In this document: positions 39,266 through 53,643 of the stretch, in pieces
Layout: the number at the start of each line of letters is the position of its first letter
How positions within the stretch are numbered: position 1 is the first letter of the stretch
Assembly (NCBI RefSeq): GCF_020171315.1
Contig: NZ_JAIUZP010000016.1
Coordinates: 1 to 64,000 of the forward strand
DNA: 64,000 bases
Reading direction: 5' to 3'
DNA from: Pseudooceanicola nanhaiensis
GTDB taxonomy: Bacteria > Pseudomonadota > Alphaproteobacteria > Rhodobacterales > Rhodobacteraceae
Position numbers and translations under genes: made by a program
The notes under the pieces: generated by a model
What the model saw: the letters and a program-made list of their open reading frames with translations, nothing else
Database searches by the model: none
What the model was told of the DNA's origin: nothing

Positions 39266-39298
39266 AAAAAGGGCGCCCGGGACAGTCCCGGGCGCCCT
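39266..39298 (-). terminator. Rho-independent terminator of the RTX gene
   Basis: Perfect 13-bp stem (AGGGCGCCCGGGA/TCCCGGGCGCCCT, 3-nt loop) followed on the minus strand by TTTTT. It starts about 30 bp after the stop of the 39.3-43.1 kb gene. Confidence 0.88.
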
Positions 39299-39300
39299 GA

Positions 39301-44559
<5,259 letters not shown>

Positions 44560-44677
44560 CCCGTCTTCGGGTCCCCGCCGGCTGCCCCTGACGGGTTCCG
44601 AAACCGGATCCAAACTGGATCAAAACCGGGGGCACGGCGGGAAACCCGGCAAAAAACGGCCAGGCCTCGGGGTTTTC

Positions 44678-44710
44678 CGGGGTTTTCCGCAACCGAGGCG
44701 GGAAACCCCG
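44678..44710 (+). terminator. Imperfect hairpin after glf
   Basis: CGGGGTTTTCC pairs with GGAAACCCCG with one bulge. A second copy of the left arm (CGGGGTTTTCC at 44668) gives an alternative pairing. About 120 bp after the glf stop. Confidence 0.35.
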
Positions 44711-44783
44711 GGAACCCGCGTTGCCTCCGCCCCCGGAGGCGGCCAGAACGGTCAGACACAGCAGAGAGCGCAACGGGCCCCCC

Positions 44784-45269
44784 ATGAGACTGACGACAAA
44801 GAACACGATCGACGCCCCGGCCGAGATGGTCTTCGACTCGATCCTGAATTTCGCCGGCGCCCGCCGGGACGCGGTCCCGGAAGGGGCCCGCGTCGCGCGG
44901 ACCGACCGGCTGGAACAGCCCGGCCCCGGGATGACCTGGGAGCTCGTCTTCGACCTGCTGGGACAGCGGCGCGAGATGCACCTGCGCCTGCTCTCCTGCG
45001 ACCGCCCCGGGCGGATGGAATTCAAGGGCACCTCGCCCGGGCTCGACATCGAGTGCACCGCGCAGCTGTCCAGCCCGGAGGCCGGCCGGACGGTGCTGGC
45101 GCTGGTAATCGACATCAAGCCGCAGAACCTCTCGGCGCGGATTCTGGTCCAGTCTCTGAAACTGGCGAAATACCAGGTCTCGCGGCGGATCGAGGACAAG
45201 CTCGGCGGGTTCTGCCGGGGCATCGAGGCGCGCGCGAAGCAGGGCACGGGCGCCAACCAGAGCGCCTGA
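44784..45269 (+). CDS. SRPBCC-fold protein
   Basis: A 161-residue protein. The opening LTTKNTIDAPAEMVFDSILN is typical of SRPBCC/START-like ligand-binding proteins, as are the alternating strands that follow and the C-terminal helix (RILVQSLKLAKYQVSRRIED). The ligand is not predictable. The start was chosen at the Met preceding the SRPBCC strand. It is separated from glf by 224 bp and convergent with the DUF1501 gene, so membership in the glycan pathway is uncertain. Confidence 0.7.
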   Translation: MRLTTKNTIDAPAEMVFDSILNFAGARRDAVPEGARVARTDRLEQPGPGMTWELVFDLLGQRREMHLRLLSCDRPGRMEFKGTSPGLDIECTAQLSSPEAGRTVLALVIDIKPQNLSARILVQSLKLAKYQVSRRIEDKLGGFCRGIEARAKQGTGANQSA

Positions 45270-45335
45270 GCGCCGCCCGGCACAGCCTTTCCCGTCCGGT
45301 CCCTCCGCTCTGCGGGCCGGACCGCGGTCTTCCGG

Positions 45336-46634
45336 TTACAGGACCAGCCCGGGCTCCGACCCCATCTCGAGGCCGGGGAAGATCGCCGCCTCCAGGTCCG
45401 GGATCGAGAGGCCGAAGAGGCCGCGCATGATCCAGGCCGCATGGGCGCGCACGTCCCGCGTCGGCATCAGGTCACGCCGCACGTAGAGCGCCTCCTCCGC
45501 CAGCCCCGGCCAGTCGCCATAGACCTTGCCACCACGCAGGGCCCCGCCCGCCAGCAGCATCGCGCCGCCGGTGCCGTGGTCGGTGCCGCCGGTGCCGTTG
45601 GTGGCCGCGGTGCGGCCGAACTCGGTCATGGCGATCACGCCGGTCTTGCCCCAGATCGGCCCCAGCCCCTCCTTGAGCCCGAGGATCACGCTCTCGAGCC
45701 GTTCCAGCGGCGCGGCGATCGTGCGCTCCTGGCTGGCATGGGTGTCCCAGCCGTTCAGGGAGAAGGAGGCGATCCGGGCATCGCCGCGCAGTTTCTCGGC
45801 GGCGAAGGCGGCGATCTGCGCCACGCCGCTGTTGCGCGCGGCCGCGGCCATCTCCTTCAGCTCCCGGCGCGGGCTGGCCCCGCCCGACATCGCCATATCC
45901 CCGGTCATGCCTCCGGCCATATCTCCCGCCATATCTCCGGCCATGTCCCCGACAGAGAGCGCGGCACTGTCCGCCAGCCCCGACAGGACGATGGCCTCGC
46001 CGAGGTTGTCGCGGAACAGCGGGTCCTCGTGCATCATCACGTCCATGCGCCGCAGCGCCGAGGCGTCGATCCCCAGCGAGGCGTCGGGCGACCAGTCGGA
46101 GACCGGCGCCGTGCCGCGGGTCAGCAGCATGTCGCCCCGGCCGATGGCATAGGTCGTCTCGGCGGTCACGCCGGGCACCTGCTGCAGCATCCGGTTCAGC
46201 CAGCCGTCCGAGCGCACCGAGGCGGCCTCGTCCGCGACGCCGGCCTCGAGGATGTCCTGCCCGGTGAAATGGCTGCGCTTGTCCCGGTAAGGGGTCGAGA
46301 CCGCATGTACGAAGCCCAGTTCCCCCGCCCGCCAGAGCGGCATCAGCCTTGCCAGCCCGGGGTGCAGCGCGAAGTAGCCATCGAGGTCCTTCGGCCCGCC
46401 CTCGGTGCCGGGACGCGGGGCACCGGGGCGCAGTTGGGCAAAGGCCGGATCGCCCCAGGGCTGGACCACGTCGAGCCCGTCCATGGCCCCGCGCAGGATG
46501 ATCACCACCATCCGCGCATCCCAGGGCGCGGCGGCAAAGCTGACCGGCGTCCAGAGCGGGCTGGCCGCGGCGGAACAGCCCAGCAGCAGCGAGCGGGTCA
46601 GGAACTTGCGGCGGTCCAGTGTCTTTCCGGCCAT
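45336..46634 (-). CDS. DUF1501 family protein, Tat-exported
   Basis: A 432-residue protein. The N-terminus RRKFLTRSLLLGCSAAASPL is a Tat signal (RRxFL followed by a hydrophobic stretch), so it is probably periplasmic. VVIILRGAMDGLDVVQPWGD, TEFGRTAATNGTGGTDHGTG and LAGGALRGGKVYGDWPGL are DUF1501 hallmarks; the family is sulfatase-like in fold. ATG 46634 has GAGGAGG five bases upstream. A local GDMA repeat (bases 45900-45955) is inserted. It lies 10 bp downstream of the DUF1800 gene, the usual pair. Function unestablished. Confidence 0.9.
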   Translation of the reverse strand: MAGKTLDRRKFLTRSLLLGCSAAASPLWTPVSFAAAPWDARMVVIILRGAMDGLDVVQPWGDPAFAQLRPGAPRPGTEGGPKDLDGYFALHPGLARLMPLWRAGELGFVHAVSTPYRDKRSHFTGQDILEAGVADEAASVRSDGWLNRMLQQVPGVTAETTYAIGRGDMLLTRGTAPVSDWSPDASLGIDASALRRMDVMMHEDPLFRDNLGEAIVLSGLADSAALSVGDMAGDMAGDMAGGMTGDMAMSGGASPRRELKEMAAAARNSGVAQIAAFAAEKLRGDARIASFSLNGWDTHASQERTIAAPLERLESVILGLKEGLGPIWGKTGVIAMTEFGRTAATNGTGGTDHGTGGAMLLAGGALRGGKVYGDWPGLAEEALYVRRDLMPTRDVRAHAAWIMRGLFGLSIPDLEAAIFPGLEMGSEPGLVL

Positions 46635-46644
46635 GACAGCCTCC

Positions 46645-48042
46645 TCACATCCGTTGAAACGCCGGGGAGCAGAGCACGAGCGCCACTCCCTCGGTGCGAT
46701 CGGCCGCCGCCTTGACGGCGAAGTCCAGGGCCTCGTCGACCCGGTCGCCCACGGCAAGCGTCAGCAGCGCGCGCGGATCGGGCAGGTCCTCCATCAGGAC
46801 AGAGGGCGCGGTCCAGGCCCAGCGGACCCGCGCGGCGAGCCGCTGCGGCGAGACCCAGGCCTCGTCTTCCTCGGGCCAGCCTTCCGGGCCCGGCGGTTCG
46901 TCCCAGGGCTGTCCCATGAGCATCAGCGGCGCCCGCAGCAGGTCGCCCTGGATGCCGGGCTGGCGCCCGGCGCGGCTGTCCGGCGGCACGGCGAAGAGCC
47001 GCAGCGCGGAGCCGATGAAATCCAGCGGCCGCTTGACGTTGCCCGGCGCGGGATCCCAGGCGGCGGGATGTTCCAGCAGCGCGCCATAGACCGCGTCGAG
47101 CTGGCCGCCGGTTTCCTCGAAGCGGGCCGCCACGTGATCGACCAGCGCGGGATCGGGCGTGTCGGCCACGAAATGCACCGCCAGCTTCCGCGCGATGTGG
47201 CGCGCCGTGACCGGGTGGGTCGCAAGATCGTCGAGCACCTGCAGCACGTCCTCGAGCCGGGCCTCTCCCGGCCCGCCATAGGACCGGCCCAGCACCGTTT
47301 CCGCCCCGGGTTCGGCCAGCGCCGGACGGAACAGGAAGGAGAAATCCGCCCCGATCGAGAGGCCCGCCAGCAGTTCCGCCAGTTCCCGGACATCGGCCTG
47401 GGTATAGGGCCCGTCGACGCCCAGCGTGTGCAGTTCCATCAGCTCGCGGGCGAGGTTCTCGTTCAGCCCGCCGCCCTTCTTCTTCTGCGCCATCTGCGAG
47501 TTCGGCCCGCGCGAGGTCGTCTGGTCGAGGAAGTGCAGCATCAGGGGCTGGGTCATCACCGCCTTCACCAAGTCGGCGAACCGCCCGGTCAGATGCGGCC
47601 GGATCGTGTCCTCGTGGCTGGGCGCCACGGAGAGGTTGAAGACCGCGTTCTTCCCCGAGGCGGCGAAGTGATCGGCCCAGAAGGCAACCAGGCGCTCGCG
47701 CAGCCCGTCCTCGGTATGGGCCCGGCGCATCATCTGGTTCCAGAGCCAGAGCCGGTGTTCGCGGCGCAGCTCCTTGATCTCGCGCATGTACATCTCGCGG
47801 TAGGCGGCCTGCATCTTATCGCGCCGCGCCTTGTCCTTGACCGGCTTGATCTCGCGGCGCTGCCGGGCGAATTCCGCCTGTTTCGCGCTCAGCATGTCAT
47901 AGCCCGGTACCGGGAACTGCGCCGCCGCCGCATCCGGCCCGGTCAGCCGCGTCAGCATCTCCTCCACCCCGGAGGGCGGCGCGATCACCGGCGAGCGGCC
48001 ACAGCCGAAACGGATATCCGCAAGAAGAGGGTCGAAGGCCAT
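46645..48042 (-). CDS. DUF1800 family protein
   Basis: A 465-residue protein with DUF1800 hallmarks: the opening ADIRFGCGRSP, RERLVAFWADHFA, and NLARELMELHTLGVDGPYTQ. The function is unknown; these proteins nearly always accompany DUF1501. ATG 48042 begins where family members begin. The ribosome site is weak (GGGGA). It is the first gene of a two-gene leftward unit and is divergent from the small gene at 48319 across 276 bp. Confidence 0.9.
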   Translation of the reverse strand: MAFDPLLADIRFGCGRSPVIAPPSGVEEMLTRLTGPDAAAAQFPVPGYDMLSAKQAEFARQRREIKPVKDKARRDKMQAAYREMYMREIKELRREHRLWLWNQMMRRAHTEDGLRERLVAFWADHFAASGKNAVFNLSVAPSHEDTIRPHLTGRFADLVKAVMTQPLMLHFLDQTTSRGPNSQMAQKKKGGGLNENLARELMELHTLGVDGPYTQADVRELAELLAGLSIGADFSFLFRPALAEPGAETVLGRSYGGPGEARLEDVLQVLDDLATHPVTARHIARKLAVHFVADTPDPALVDHVAARFEETGGQLDAVYGALLEHPAAWDPAPGNVKRPLDFIGSALRLFAVPPDSRAGRQPGIQGDLLRAPLMLMGQPWDEPPGPEGWPEEDEAWVSPQRLAARVRWAWTAPSVLMEDLPDPRALLTLAVGDRVDEALDFAVKAAADRTEGVALVLCSPAFQRM

Positions 48043-48318
48043 GAGCGGGTCCCCGTGTGGTGGCACCGTGATCACTGCGCGGCAGTGTCCACGCGGGAAG
48101 GATAATCCGCCCGGGCCGGCTGTCACCTCACATTCCCGGGGGCACCGGGGGCGATCGGCGGGGAACCGCCCCGCCGCCGCCCCCAACGGCCCCCTCGGGT
48201 CCGGGCGCCGGTCACCGTCGGCAGCCCCCTGCCGCCGCTCACAGTCCTGTAGCATTGAGGATCGAAACCTCGTAGACAGGAGCGAGCCCTACAAACCCAT
48301 GATTTTCAAGAAGGCTTC

Positions 48319-48582
48319 ATGATGAGCGATATTGAAGAAACCCTTTCCGAAGACGAGATCTCCAGCGCCCGCGACCTGCAGGCCGCCAGTTTCCAGATCG
48401 CCCGCGCGATCTGGAAGATCGAAACCAGCGGCATGGCCAAGGAAGAGAAGCAGGCCGCCTGGACCGAGAACCGGAAGGAGCGGATGCAATACGCCCGCAA
48501 GCTGGCCCGCAGGCTGGGCGAGCGCGGCGTGACGCTGAACATCCCCGCGGCGCCGGATGCCGCTGACGACACCGCCGAGTAA
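48319..48582 (+). CDS. Small helical protein, 87 residues, unknown function
   Basis: Not recognised. It is highly charged and probably all-helical: SDIEETLSEDEISSARDLQA, IARAIWKIETSGMAKEEK and RMQYARKLARRLGERG. GAAGG lies upstream of two consecutive ATGs (48319 and 48322). No signal or membrane segment. It lies 80 bp before a sulfotransferase gene on the same strand, so they are probably co-transcribed, echoing the 87-residue gene at 21961 beside other sulfotransferase genes. Confidence 0.65.
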   Translation: MMSDIEETLSEDEISSARDLQAASFQIARAIWKIETSGMAKEEKQAAWTENRKERMQYARKLARRLGERGVTLNIPAAPDAADDTAE

Positions 48583-48662
48583 CCTCGCCGCCTCGGTGCG
48601 GGGCGGTCCCTGCCCCGCACCTGACGAGACCTTGCGAAGAGCCCCGGGCCAGGAGGAGAGCC

Positions 48663-49736
48663 ATGACCGAGCTCGTTCTGCATATCGGCGACATGAAGAC
48701 CGGCACCACGTCGATCCAGAGCGCCCTGCTGGCGCAGGACTGGCAGGGGGCCACGCGCCGTGTCTGCTATCCGACCGCCCCGGGCCAGCCCTACCACCAT
48801 GCGCTGGTCGAGTTCATCCGCCAGAACAACACCGAGCAGGTCACCCGGAGCTTCGACGAGATCCGCGAGCGGATCGAGACGAGCGACGCCGAGATCGCCG
48901 TGATCTCCTCGGAGCTGCTGGAGGAATTTCCCGCCGAGCAGGTGATGGAGGTCTTCGCCCGGCACCTGCCCGATCTCGTCCCGACGATGCGGGTTCTGGC
49001 CTATGTCCGCCCCCACGCCGAGCGGGTGATGTCGAGCTGGACCCAGCAGATGAAGCTGGGCTTCTTCTCCGAGGGGGTCGAGGACTTCCTGCCCGGGTTC
49101 CTCTCCCGCGGGAAGCTGGCCTATTCCCAGCGCTTCGGCGCCTGGCGCGACATCGTCGGCCCCCGGCTGACCCTGCGCCCGATGATCCGCAGCGCCCTTG
49201 CGGGCGGCGACGTGGTGCAGGATTTCATGGCCCAGGTCCTGCCCGGCGACAGCCTGACCTTCCCGCCCCGGCAGGAGATCAACGAGACCCTGAGCATCGC
49301 CGATCTGGCCCTGCTGCGCCGCCTGCACCAGCACCCGAAGCGGGTGCTCGACGACCGCACCCGGGATGCCCACATGCGGATGGGCGAATACCTGGCCTAT
49401 ACGCTCTCGGCCCTGCCCCGCAGCGGCAGCCCGCGCCCGGCCCTGTCGCGCGCCGCCTACGAGCGGATCCGCGAGACCTGCACCGAGGACGCCCGGCTGC
49501 TGGACGAGACCTTCTTCGACGGCCGCCCGATGCAGGACGCGCTGCTGGCCGCCGAGGCCAAGGTGACGGAAGAGGCGCAGTCGCTCGACCCGGCAGATCA
49601 CCTCGGACCGGAGGAGCTGCGCCTGTCGGAAGTCTACGCGGTGCTGCTGCACGACCTGGTGAGCGGTGCGCCGGTGCGGATCAACGAGGTCCTGATGCAG
49701 CGGATCGACGCCGTCATGCGGGGATCGGGGGACTGA
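48663..49736 (+). CDS. Sulfotransferase-family protein
   Basis: A 357-residue relative of the proteins at 13422 and 20871. LVLHIGDMKTGTTSIQSALL is the PAPS loop (K12). IAVISSELLEEFPAE and VLAYVRPHAERVMSSWTQQ are the SSE and 3'-phosphate-site blocks. GGAGAG precedes the ATG. It lies between the DUF1800/DUF1501 pair and the rhamnose operon, some 27 kb from the other sulfotransferases. Acceptor unknown. Confidence 0.8.
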   Translation: MTELVLHIGDMKTGTTSIQSALLAQDWQGATRRVCYPTAPGQPYHHALVEFIRQNNTEQVTRSFDEIRERIETSDAEIAVISSELLEEFPAEQVMEVFARHLPDLVPTMRVLAYVRPHAERVMSSWTQQMKLGFFSEGVEDFLPGFLSRGKLAYSQRFGAWRDIVGPRLTLRPMIRSALAGGDVVQDFMAQVLPGDSLTFPPRQEINETLSIADLALLRRLHQHPKRVLDDRTRDAHMRMGEYLAYTLSALPRSGSPRPALSRAAYERIRETCTEDARLLDETFFDGRPMQDALLAAEAKVTEEAQSLDPADHLGPEELRLSEVYAVLLHDLVSGAPVRINEVLMQRIDAVMRGSGD

Positions 49737-50131
49737 TCTCCCGGCCCTGCCGCTTGATTTTCAAAAATCACATTTACTCTCATATTTTCAATTTATTACG
49801 CAAAATAAAAGAACGAAAAATCCACTTTCAGTCTGCCACTCCCGCAGTTTCTCCGACACCGCGCCCGTCCCGCTCCCCGGGGTGATCTGCGCGCAGCCCC
49901 ACCCGGCCCACAGCCGACCGCAGCCCCATGTCCGCAAGGGACATGGCCCACCGGCCGGACAGGTGTCGGGATATTTCAGGATAACATATGCCTCAAAACG
50001 ACTGTTTTTCACTGTCTTCCATTTATGGAAATCCCCCCGCCCCCCCCTTGCCGCGGCCCCGCTCCCGGGAAAGCTGACAAGGCCCCGGCGGTTTGCTAGA
50101 TCTTTGTGACACCTCGGAAACCGGACAGACC
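49737..50131. other. AT-rich island upstream of the rhamnose operon
   Basis: No gene in 395 bp. Bases 49752-49830 are strikingly AT-rich for this DNA and include a 14-bp palindrome, GATTTTCAAAAATC (49755-49768). A second AT-rich patch lies at 49975-50030. The stretch must contain the rml promoter; exact elements cannot be fixed by eye. Confidence 0.55.
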
Positions 50132-50737
50132 ATGCAGATCGAGACGACGGCCCTTGAGGGGGTCCTGATCCTGACACCGGCGCGATTTGGCGACGCCCGC
50201 GGCTTCTTCTCCGAAAGCTGGAACCGGCGCCGCATGGCCGAGGCCGGGATCGACATCGACTTCGTGCAGGACAACCACTCGCTCTCCGAGGCCGCCGGGA
50301 CCCTGCGCGGGCTGCACTACCAGGCGCCGCCCCACGCCCAGGCCAAGCTGGTGCGCTGCGGGCGCGGGCGGCTCTTCGACGTGGCGGTGGATTTCCGGGC
50401 CGGCTCGCCCAGCTTCGGCCAGTGGGTCGGCGTGGAGCTGAGCCATGAGAACGGGCGCCAGCTGCTGATCCCCGCGGGCTTCCTGCACGGCTTCATCACC
50501 CGGGAGCCGATGACCGAGGTGATCTACAAGTGCAGCGATCACTATGCGCCGGAGTGCGACGGCGCGGTCCGCTGGGACGATCCCGAGATCGGCATCGACT
50601 GGGGCCTGCCCGAGGTGTCCTCCGGGGACGCCCCCGGGACGCCGATCCTCTCGGACAAGGATCGCGCGGCGCCCCTTCTGGCCGCGGCACCCCGGCCGTT
50701 TCGCTTCGAAACAGGGTCGATGGAGGGCGCGTCATGA
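50132..50737 (+). CDS. rmlC: dTDP-4-dehydrorhamnose 3,5-epimerase
   Basis: A 201-residue cupin enzyme, third step of dTDP-L-rhamnose synthesis. Conserved blocks are [21 protein letters not shown] (with the catalytic-type His) and FLHGFI. The ATG at 50132 gives the family N-terminus, and a start 13 codons earlier has no support. First gene of rmlCBDA; its TGA overlaps the next ATG. Confidence 0.95.
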   Translation: MQIETTALEGVLILTPARFGDARGFFSESWNRRRMAEAGIDIDFVQDNHSLSEAAGTLRGLHYQAPPHAQAKLVRCGRGRLFDVAVDFRAGSPSFGQWVGVELSHENGRQLLIPAGFLHGFITREPMTEVIYKCSDHYAPECDGAVRWDDPEIGIDWGLPEVSSGDAPGTPILSDKDRAAPLLAAAPRPFRFETGSMEGAS

Positions 50738-51771
50738 AGCTGCTCGTGACCGGCGGGGCGGGCTTCATCGGCTCCGCCGTGGTGCGCCTCGCCATCGCCC
50801 GGGGCCATGCGGTGGTCACGCTTGACGCGCTGACCTATGCCGCCTGCCTCGACAACCTCGCCCCCGTGGCGCAGAGCCCGCGCCACCAGTTCGAACATGC
50901 CGACATCCGCGATGCGGCCGCGCTGACCCGGATCTTCGCCGACCACGCCCCCGACGCGGTGATGCATCTTGCCGCCGAGAGCCATGTCGACCGCTCGATC
51001 GACGGTCCGGGGGCCTTCATAGAGACGAATGTCACCGGCACCTACACCCTGCTGCAGGCTGCCCGGGCCTATTGGGAGGCGCAGGGCCGCCCGGACAGCT
51101 TCCGTTTCCACCATATCTCCACCGACGAGGTCTTCGGCACCCTCGGGGCCGAGGGGCTCTTCACGGAGGAGACACCCTATGCCCCCAATTCCCCCTATTC
51201 AGCGTCGAAGGCGGCCTCGGACCACCTCGTCCGGGCCTGGCACGAGACCTATGGCCTGCCGGTGGTCCTGACCAACTGCTCGAACAACTACGGCCCCTAC
51301 CACTTCCCCGAGAAGCTGATCCCCGTGGTGATCCTGAACGCCCTCGCCGGAGAACAGATCCCGATCTATGGCACCGGCGAAAACGTCCGGGATTGGCTCT
51401 ATGTGGAGGATCACGCCGAGGCGCTGCTGCTGGTGCTGCAGGCGGGTGCCACCGGGCGCAGCTACAACATCGGCGGCGAGGCCGAGGCCCGCAACATCGA
51501 CCTCGTGCGCAAAATCTGCGCCATCCTCGACCGGCTCCATCCCGGAAACAGACCCTATGCCGAGCAGATCGCCTTCGTGCGCGACCGGCCCGGCCATGAC
51601 CTGCGCTATGCCATAGACCCGTCCCGGATCCGCCGGGAACTGGGCTGGCGGCCCTCGGTGACCCTCGACGAGGGGCTGGAGCGGACGGTGCGCTGGTATC
51701 TCGACAACCCGGACTGGTGGCGCGCCCTGCAGCAGCGCGACGGCGTCGGCCGGAGGCTGGGCACGGGATGA
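50734..51771 (+). CDS. rmlB: dTDP-glucose 4,6-dehydratase
   Basis: A 345-residue extended SDR enzyme, second step of the pathway. It has the NAD-binding [21 protein letters not shown], the active-site region STDEVFGTL and the YSASK catalytic motif. It overlaps rmlC and rmlD by 4 bp at each end (ATGA), so translation is coupled across the operon. Standard length, nothing unusual. Confidence 0.97.
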   Translation: MKLLVTGGAGFIGSAVVRLAIARGHAVVTLDALTYAACLDNLAPVAQSPRHQFEHADIRDAAALTRIFADHAPDAVMHLAAESHVDRSIDGPGAFIETNVTGTYTLLQAARAYWEAQGRPDSFRFHHISTDEVFGTLGAEGLFTEETPYAPNSPYSASKAASDHLVRAWHETYGLPVVLTNCSNNYGPYHFPEKLIPVVILNALAGEQIPIYGTGENVRDWLYVEDHAEALLLVLQAGATGRSYNIGGEAEARNIDLVRKICAILDRLHPGNRPYAEQIAFVRDRPGHDLRYAIDPSRIRRELGWRPSVTLDEGLERTVRWYLDNPDWWRALQQRDGVGRRLGTG

Positions 51772-52664
51772 GACTGCTGGTCTTCGGTCAGGGCGGTCAG
51801 CTCGCCACCGAGCTGGCCCGGCAGGCGCCCGGGGCGCAGCTGCTGGGGCGGGACCGGGCCGACCTCTCGGACCCGGAGGCCTGCGCCGCCGCGATCGCCG
51901 CCGCCGTGGCCGGGGACAGCCCGCCCCAGGCCGTCATCAACGCCGCCGCCTGGACTGCCGTGGATGCCGCCGAAGCCGAGGAGAAAGCCGCCCATGTGGT
52001 CAACGCCGCCGCCCCCGGCGCCATGGCCCGGGCCTGCGCGGCGCGAGGGCTGCCCTTCCTCCATGTCTCCACCGATTATGTCTTCGACGGATCCGGCACC
52101 CTGCCCCGGCGCGAAACAGACCCTGTTGCGCCGCTGAACGCCTATGGCCGCAGCAAGCTGGCCGGCGAGGCGGCGGTGCGGGCCGCCGGGGGGGCCCATG
52201 TGATCCTGCGCACCTCCTGGGTCTTCTCGGCCCATGGCAGCAACTTCGTGAAGACCATGCTGCGCCTGTCGGAAAGCCGGGACGCGCTGCAGGTGGTCGA
52301 CGACCAGATCGGCGGCCCCACCCCGGCGGCAGCGATCGCCGCGGCGCTGCTGACCATGGCGCAGGCCATGGCCGAGGGCCAGACGAGGGCACAGACGGGC
52401 ACTCAAACGGCCCCCCGGCCCGGCGGCACCTATCATTTCGCGGGCCAGCCCGCGGTCAGCTGGGCAGATTTCGCCCGGGCGATCTTTGCCACCGCCGGGC
52501 GCGCGGTGACGGTGACCGGCATCCCGACCCGCGACTGGCCGACCCCGGCCGCGCGGCCGCTCAACTCCCGGCTCGACTGCAGCCGGCTGGAACGGGACTT
52601 CGGGATCGCGGCACCGGACTGGCAAGCCGGGCTGGAAGAGGTCATCAGGGAGGCAGGCACATGA
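51768..52664 (+). CDS. rmlD: dTDP-4-dehydrorhamnose reductase
   Basis: A 298-residue SDR enzyme making dTDP-L-rhamnose with NAD(P)H. The N-terminus is [15 protein letters not shown], then [10 protein letters not shown] and the catalytic YGRSK. GRPAL-like C-terminal block ([11 protein letters not shown]) is present. Overlaps both neighbours by 4 bp. Confidence 0.95.
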   Translation: MRLLVFGQGGQLATELARQAPGAQLLGRDRADLSDPEACAAAIAAAVAGDSPPQAVINAAAWTAVDAAEAEEKAAHVVNAAAPGAMARACAARGLPFLHVSTDYVFDGSGTLPRRETDPVAPLNAYGRSKLAGEAAVRAAGGAHVILRTSWVFSAHGSNFVKTMLRLSESRDALQVVDDQIGGPTPAAAIAAALLTMAQAMAEGQTRAQTGTQTAPRPGGTYHFAGQPAVSWADFARAIFATAGRAVTVTGIPTRDWPTPAARPLNSRLDCSRLERDFGIAAPDWQAGLEEVIREAGT

Positions 52665-53539
52665 CACGACGCAAGGGGATCATCCTCGCCGGGGGCTCCG
52701 GCACCCGGCTCTACCCGATCACGCAGGGGCTCTCGAAGCAGCTGCTGCCGGTCTACGACAAGCCGATGATCTACTACCCGCTTTCGGTCCTCATGCTGGC
52801 GGGCATCCGCGAGATCGCGGTGATCACCACGCCGCAGGATCAGGACCAGTTCCGCCGGGCGCTTGGCAGCGGGGCGCAATGGGGGCTGCGGCTGGACTAC
52901 ATCGTGCAGCCCTCCCCCGACGGGCTGGCGCAGGCCTATACCCTGGCCGAGGACTTCCTCGCCGGGGCGCCCTCGGCGATGGTCCTGGGCGACAACATCT
53001 TCTTCGGCCACGGGCTGCCCGAGCAACTGGCCGCCGCCGATGCCCGCCCCGAGGGCGGCACGGTCTTCGGCTACCGCGTCGCGGATCCGGAGCGCTATGG
53101 CGTGGTGGACTTCGGCCCCGACGGCACCGCCCGCGCCATCGTCGAGAAACCCGCCGTCCCGCCCTCGCGCTACGCGGTGACCGGGCTCTACTTCCTCGAC
53201 GGCACGGCGCCGGAGCGCGCCCGCAAGGTCACCCCCTCCGGGCGCGGAGAGCTGGAGATCGTCTCTCTGCTGGAGATGTACCTGCAGGAGGGGCTGCTGG
53301 ACGTGCGCCAGATGGGCCGGGGCTATGCCTGGCTCGACACCGGGACCCACGCGAGCCTGCTCGATGCCGGGAACTTCGTCCGCACGCTGAGCGAACGGCA
53401 GGGCCAGCAGGTCGGCTGCCCCGAGGAGATCGCCCATGCCGCGGGCTGGATCGATGACACCAGCCTGCTGGCCCGGGCGGAGATGTTCGGCAAGAACGGC
53501 TACGGCGCCTACCTGCGGGGCCTACTGCGGGAGCGCTGA
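52661..53539 (+). CDS. rmlA: Glucose-1-phosphate thymidylyltransferase
   Basis: A 292-residue nucleotidyltransferase, first step of the pathway (glucose-1-P plus dTTP). It has the signature LAGGSGTRLYPIT, KQLLPVYDKPMIYYPLS and LGDNIFFGH. The length fits the family. Last gene of the operon; the long palindrome at 53540 begins at the base after its stop. Confidence 0.97.
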   Translation: MTRRKGIILAGGSGTRLYPITQGLSKQLLPVYDKPMIYYPLSVLMLAGIREIAVITTPQDQDQFRRALGSGAQWGLRLDYIVQPSPDGLAQAYTLAEDFLAGAPSAMVLGDNIFFGHGLPEQLAAADARPEGGTVFGYRVADPERYGVVDFGPDGTARAIVEKPAVPPSRYAVTGLYFLDGTAPERARKVTPSGRGELEIVSLLEMYLQEGLLDVRQMGRGYAWLDTGTHASLLDAGNFVRTLSERQGQQVGCPEEIAHAAGWIDDTSLLARAEMFGKNGYGAYLRGLLRER

Positions 53540-53567
53540 GGGGATGTTTCGCGCGCGAAACATCCCC
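53540..53567. promoter_or_regulatory. parS: parS-like palindrome (28 bp), also a possible rmlA terminator
   Basis: Perfect 28-bp palindrome whose 18-bp core TGTTTCGCGCGCGAAACA is identical to the site at 54762. GTTTC half-sites facing each other are the form of chromosomal parS (TGTTTCACGTGAAACA). It begins directly after the rmlA stop, so as RNA it would also make a 14-bp hairpin. Confidence 0.8.
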
Positions 53568-53643
53568 TCCCTATAGTCTCTATATACTGGTTTAGAGCCT
53601 GTTTTATCCGTGCCCGCGTGAGGCGGGCGCGGACCGCGGGGCC

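Noticed and set aside
45900-45955. GDMA repeat in the DUF1501 gene considered as a frameshift or assembly error
   Set aside because: The frame stays open and family motifs continue on both sides, so it is an in-frame insertion.
53540-53567. Palindrome considered only as the rmlA terminator
   Set aside because: Its 18-bp core recurs exactly between parA and parB, so a parS role explains it better; termination may be secondary.
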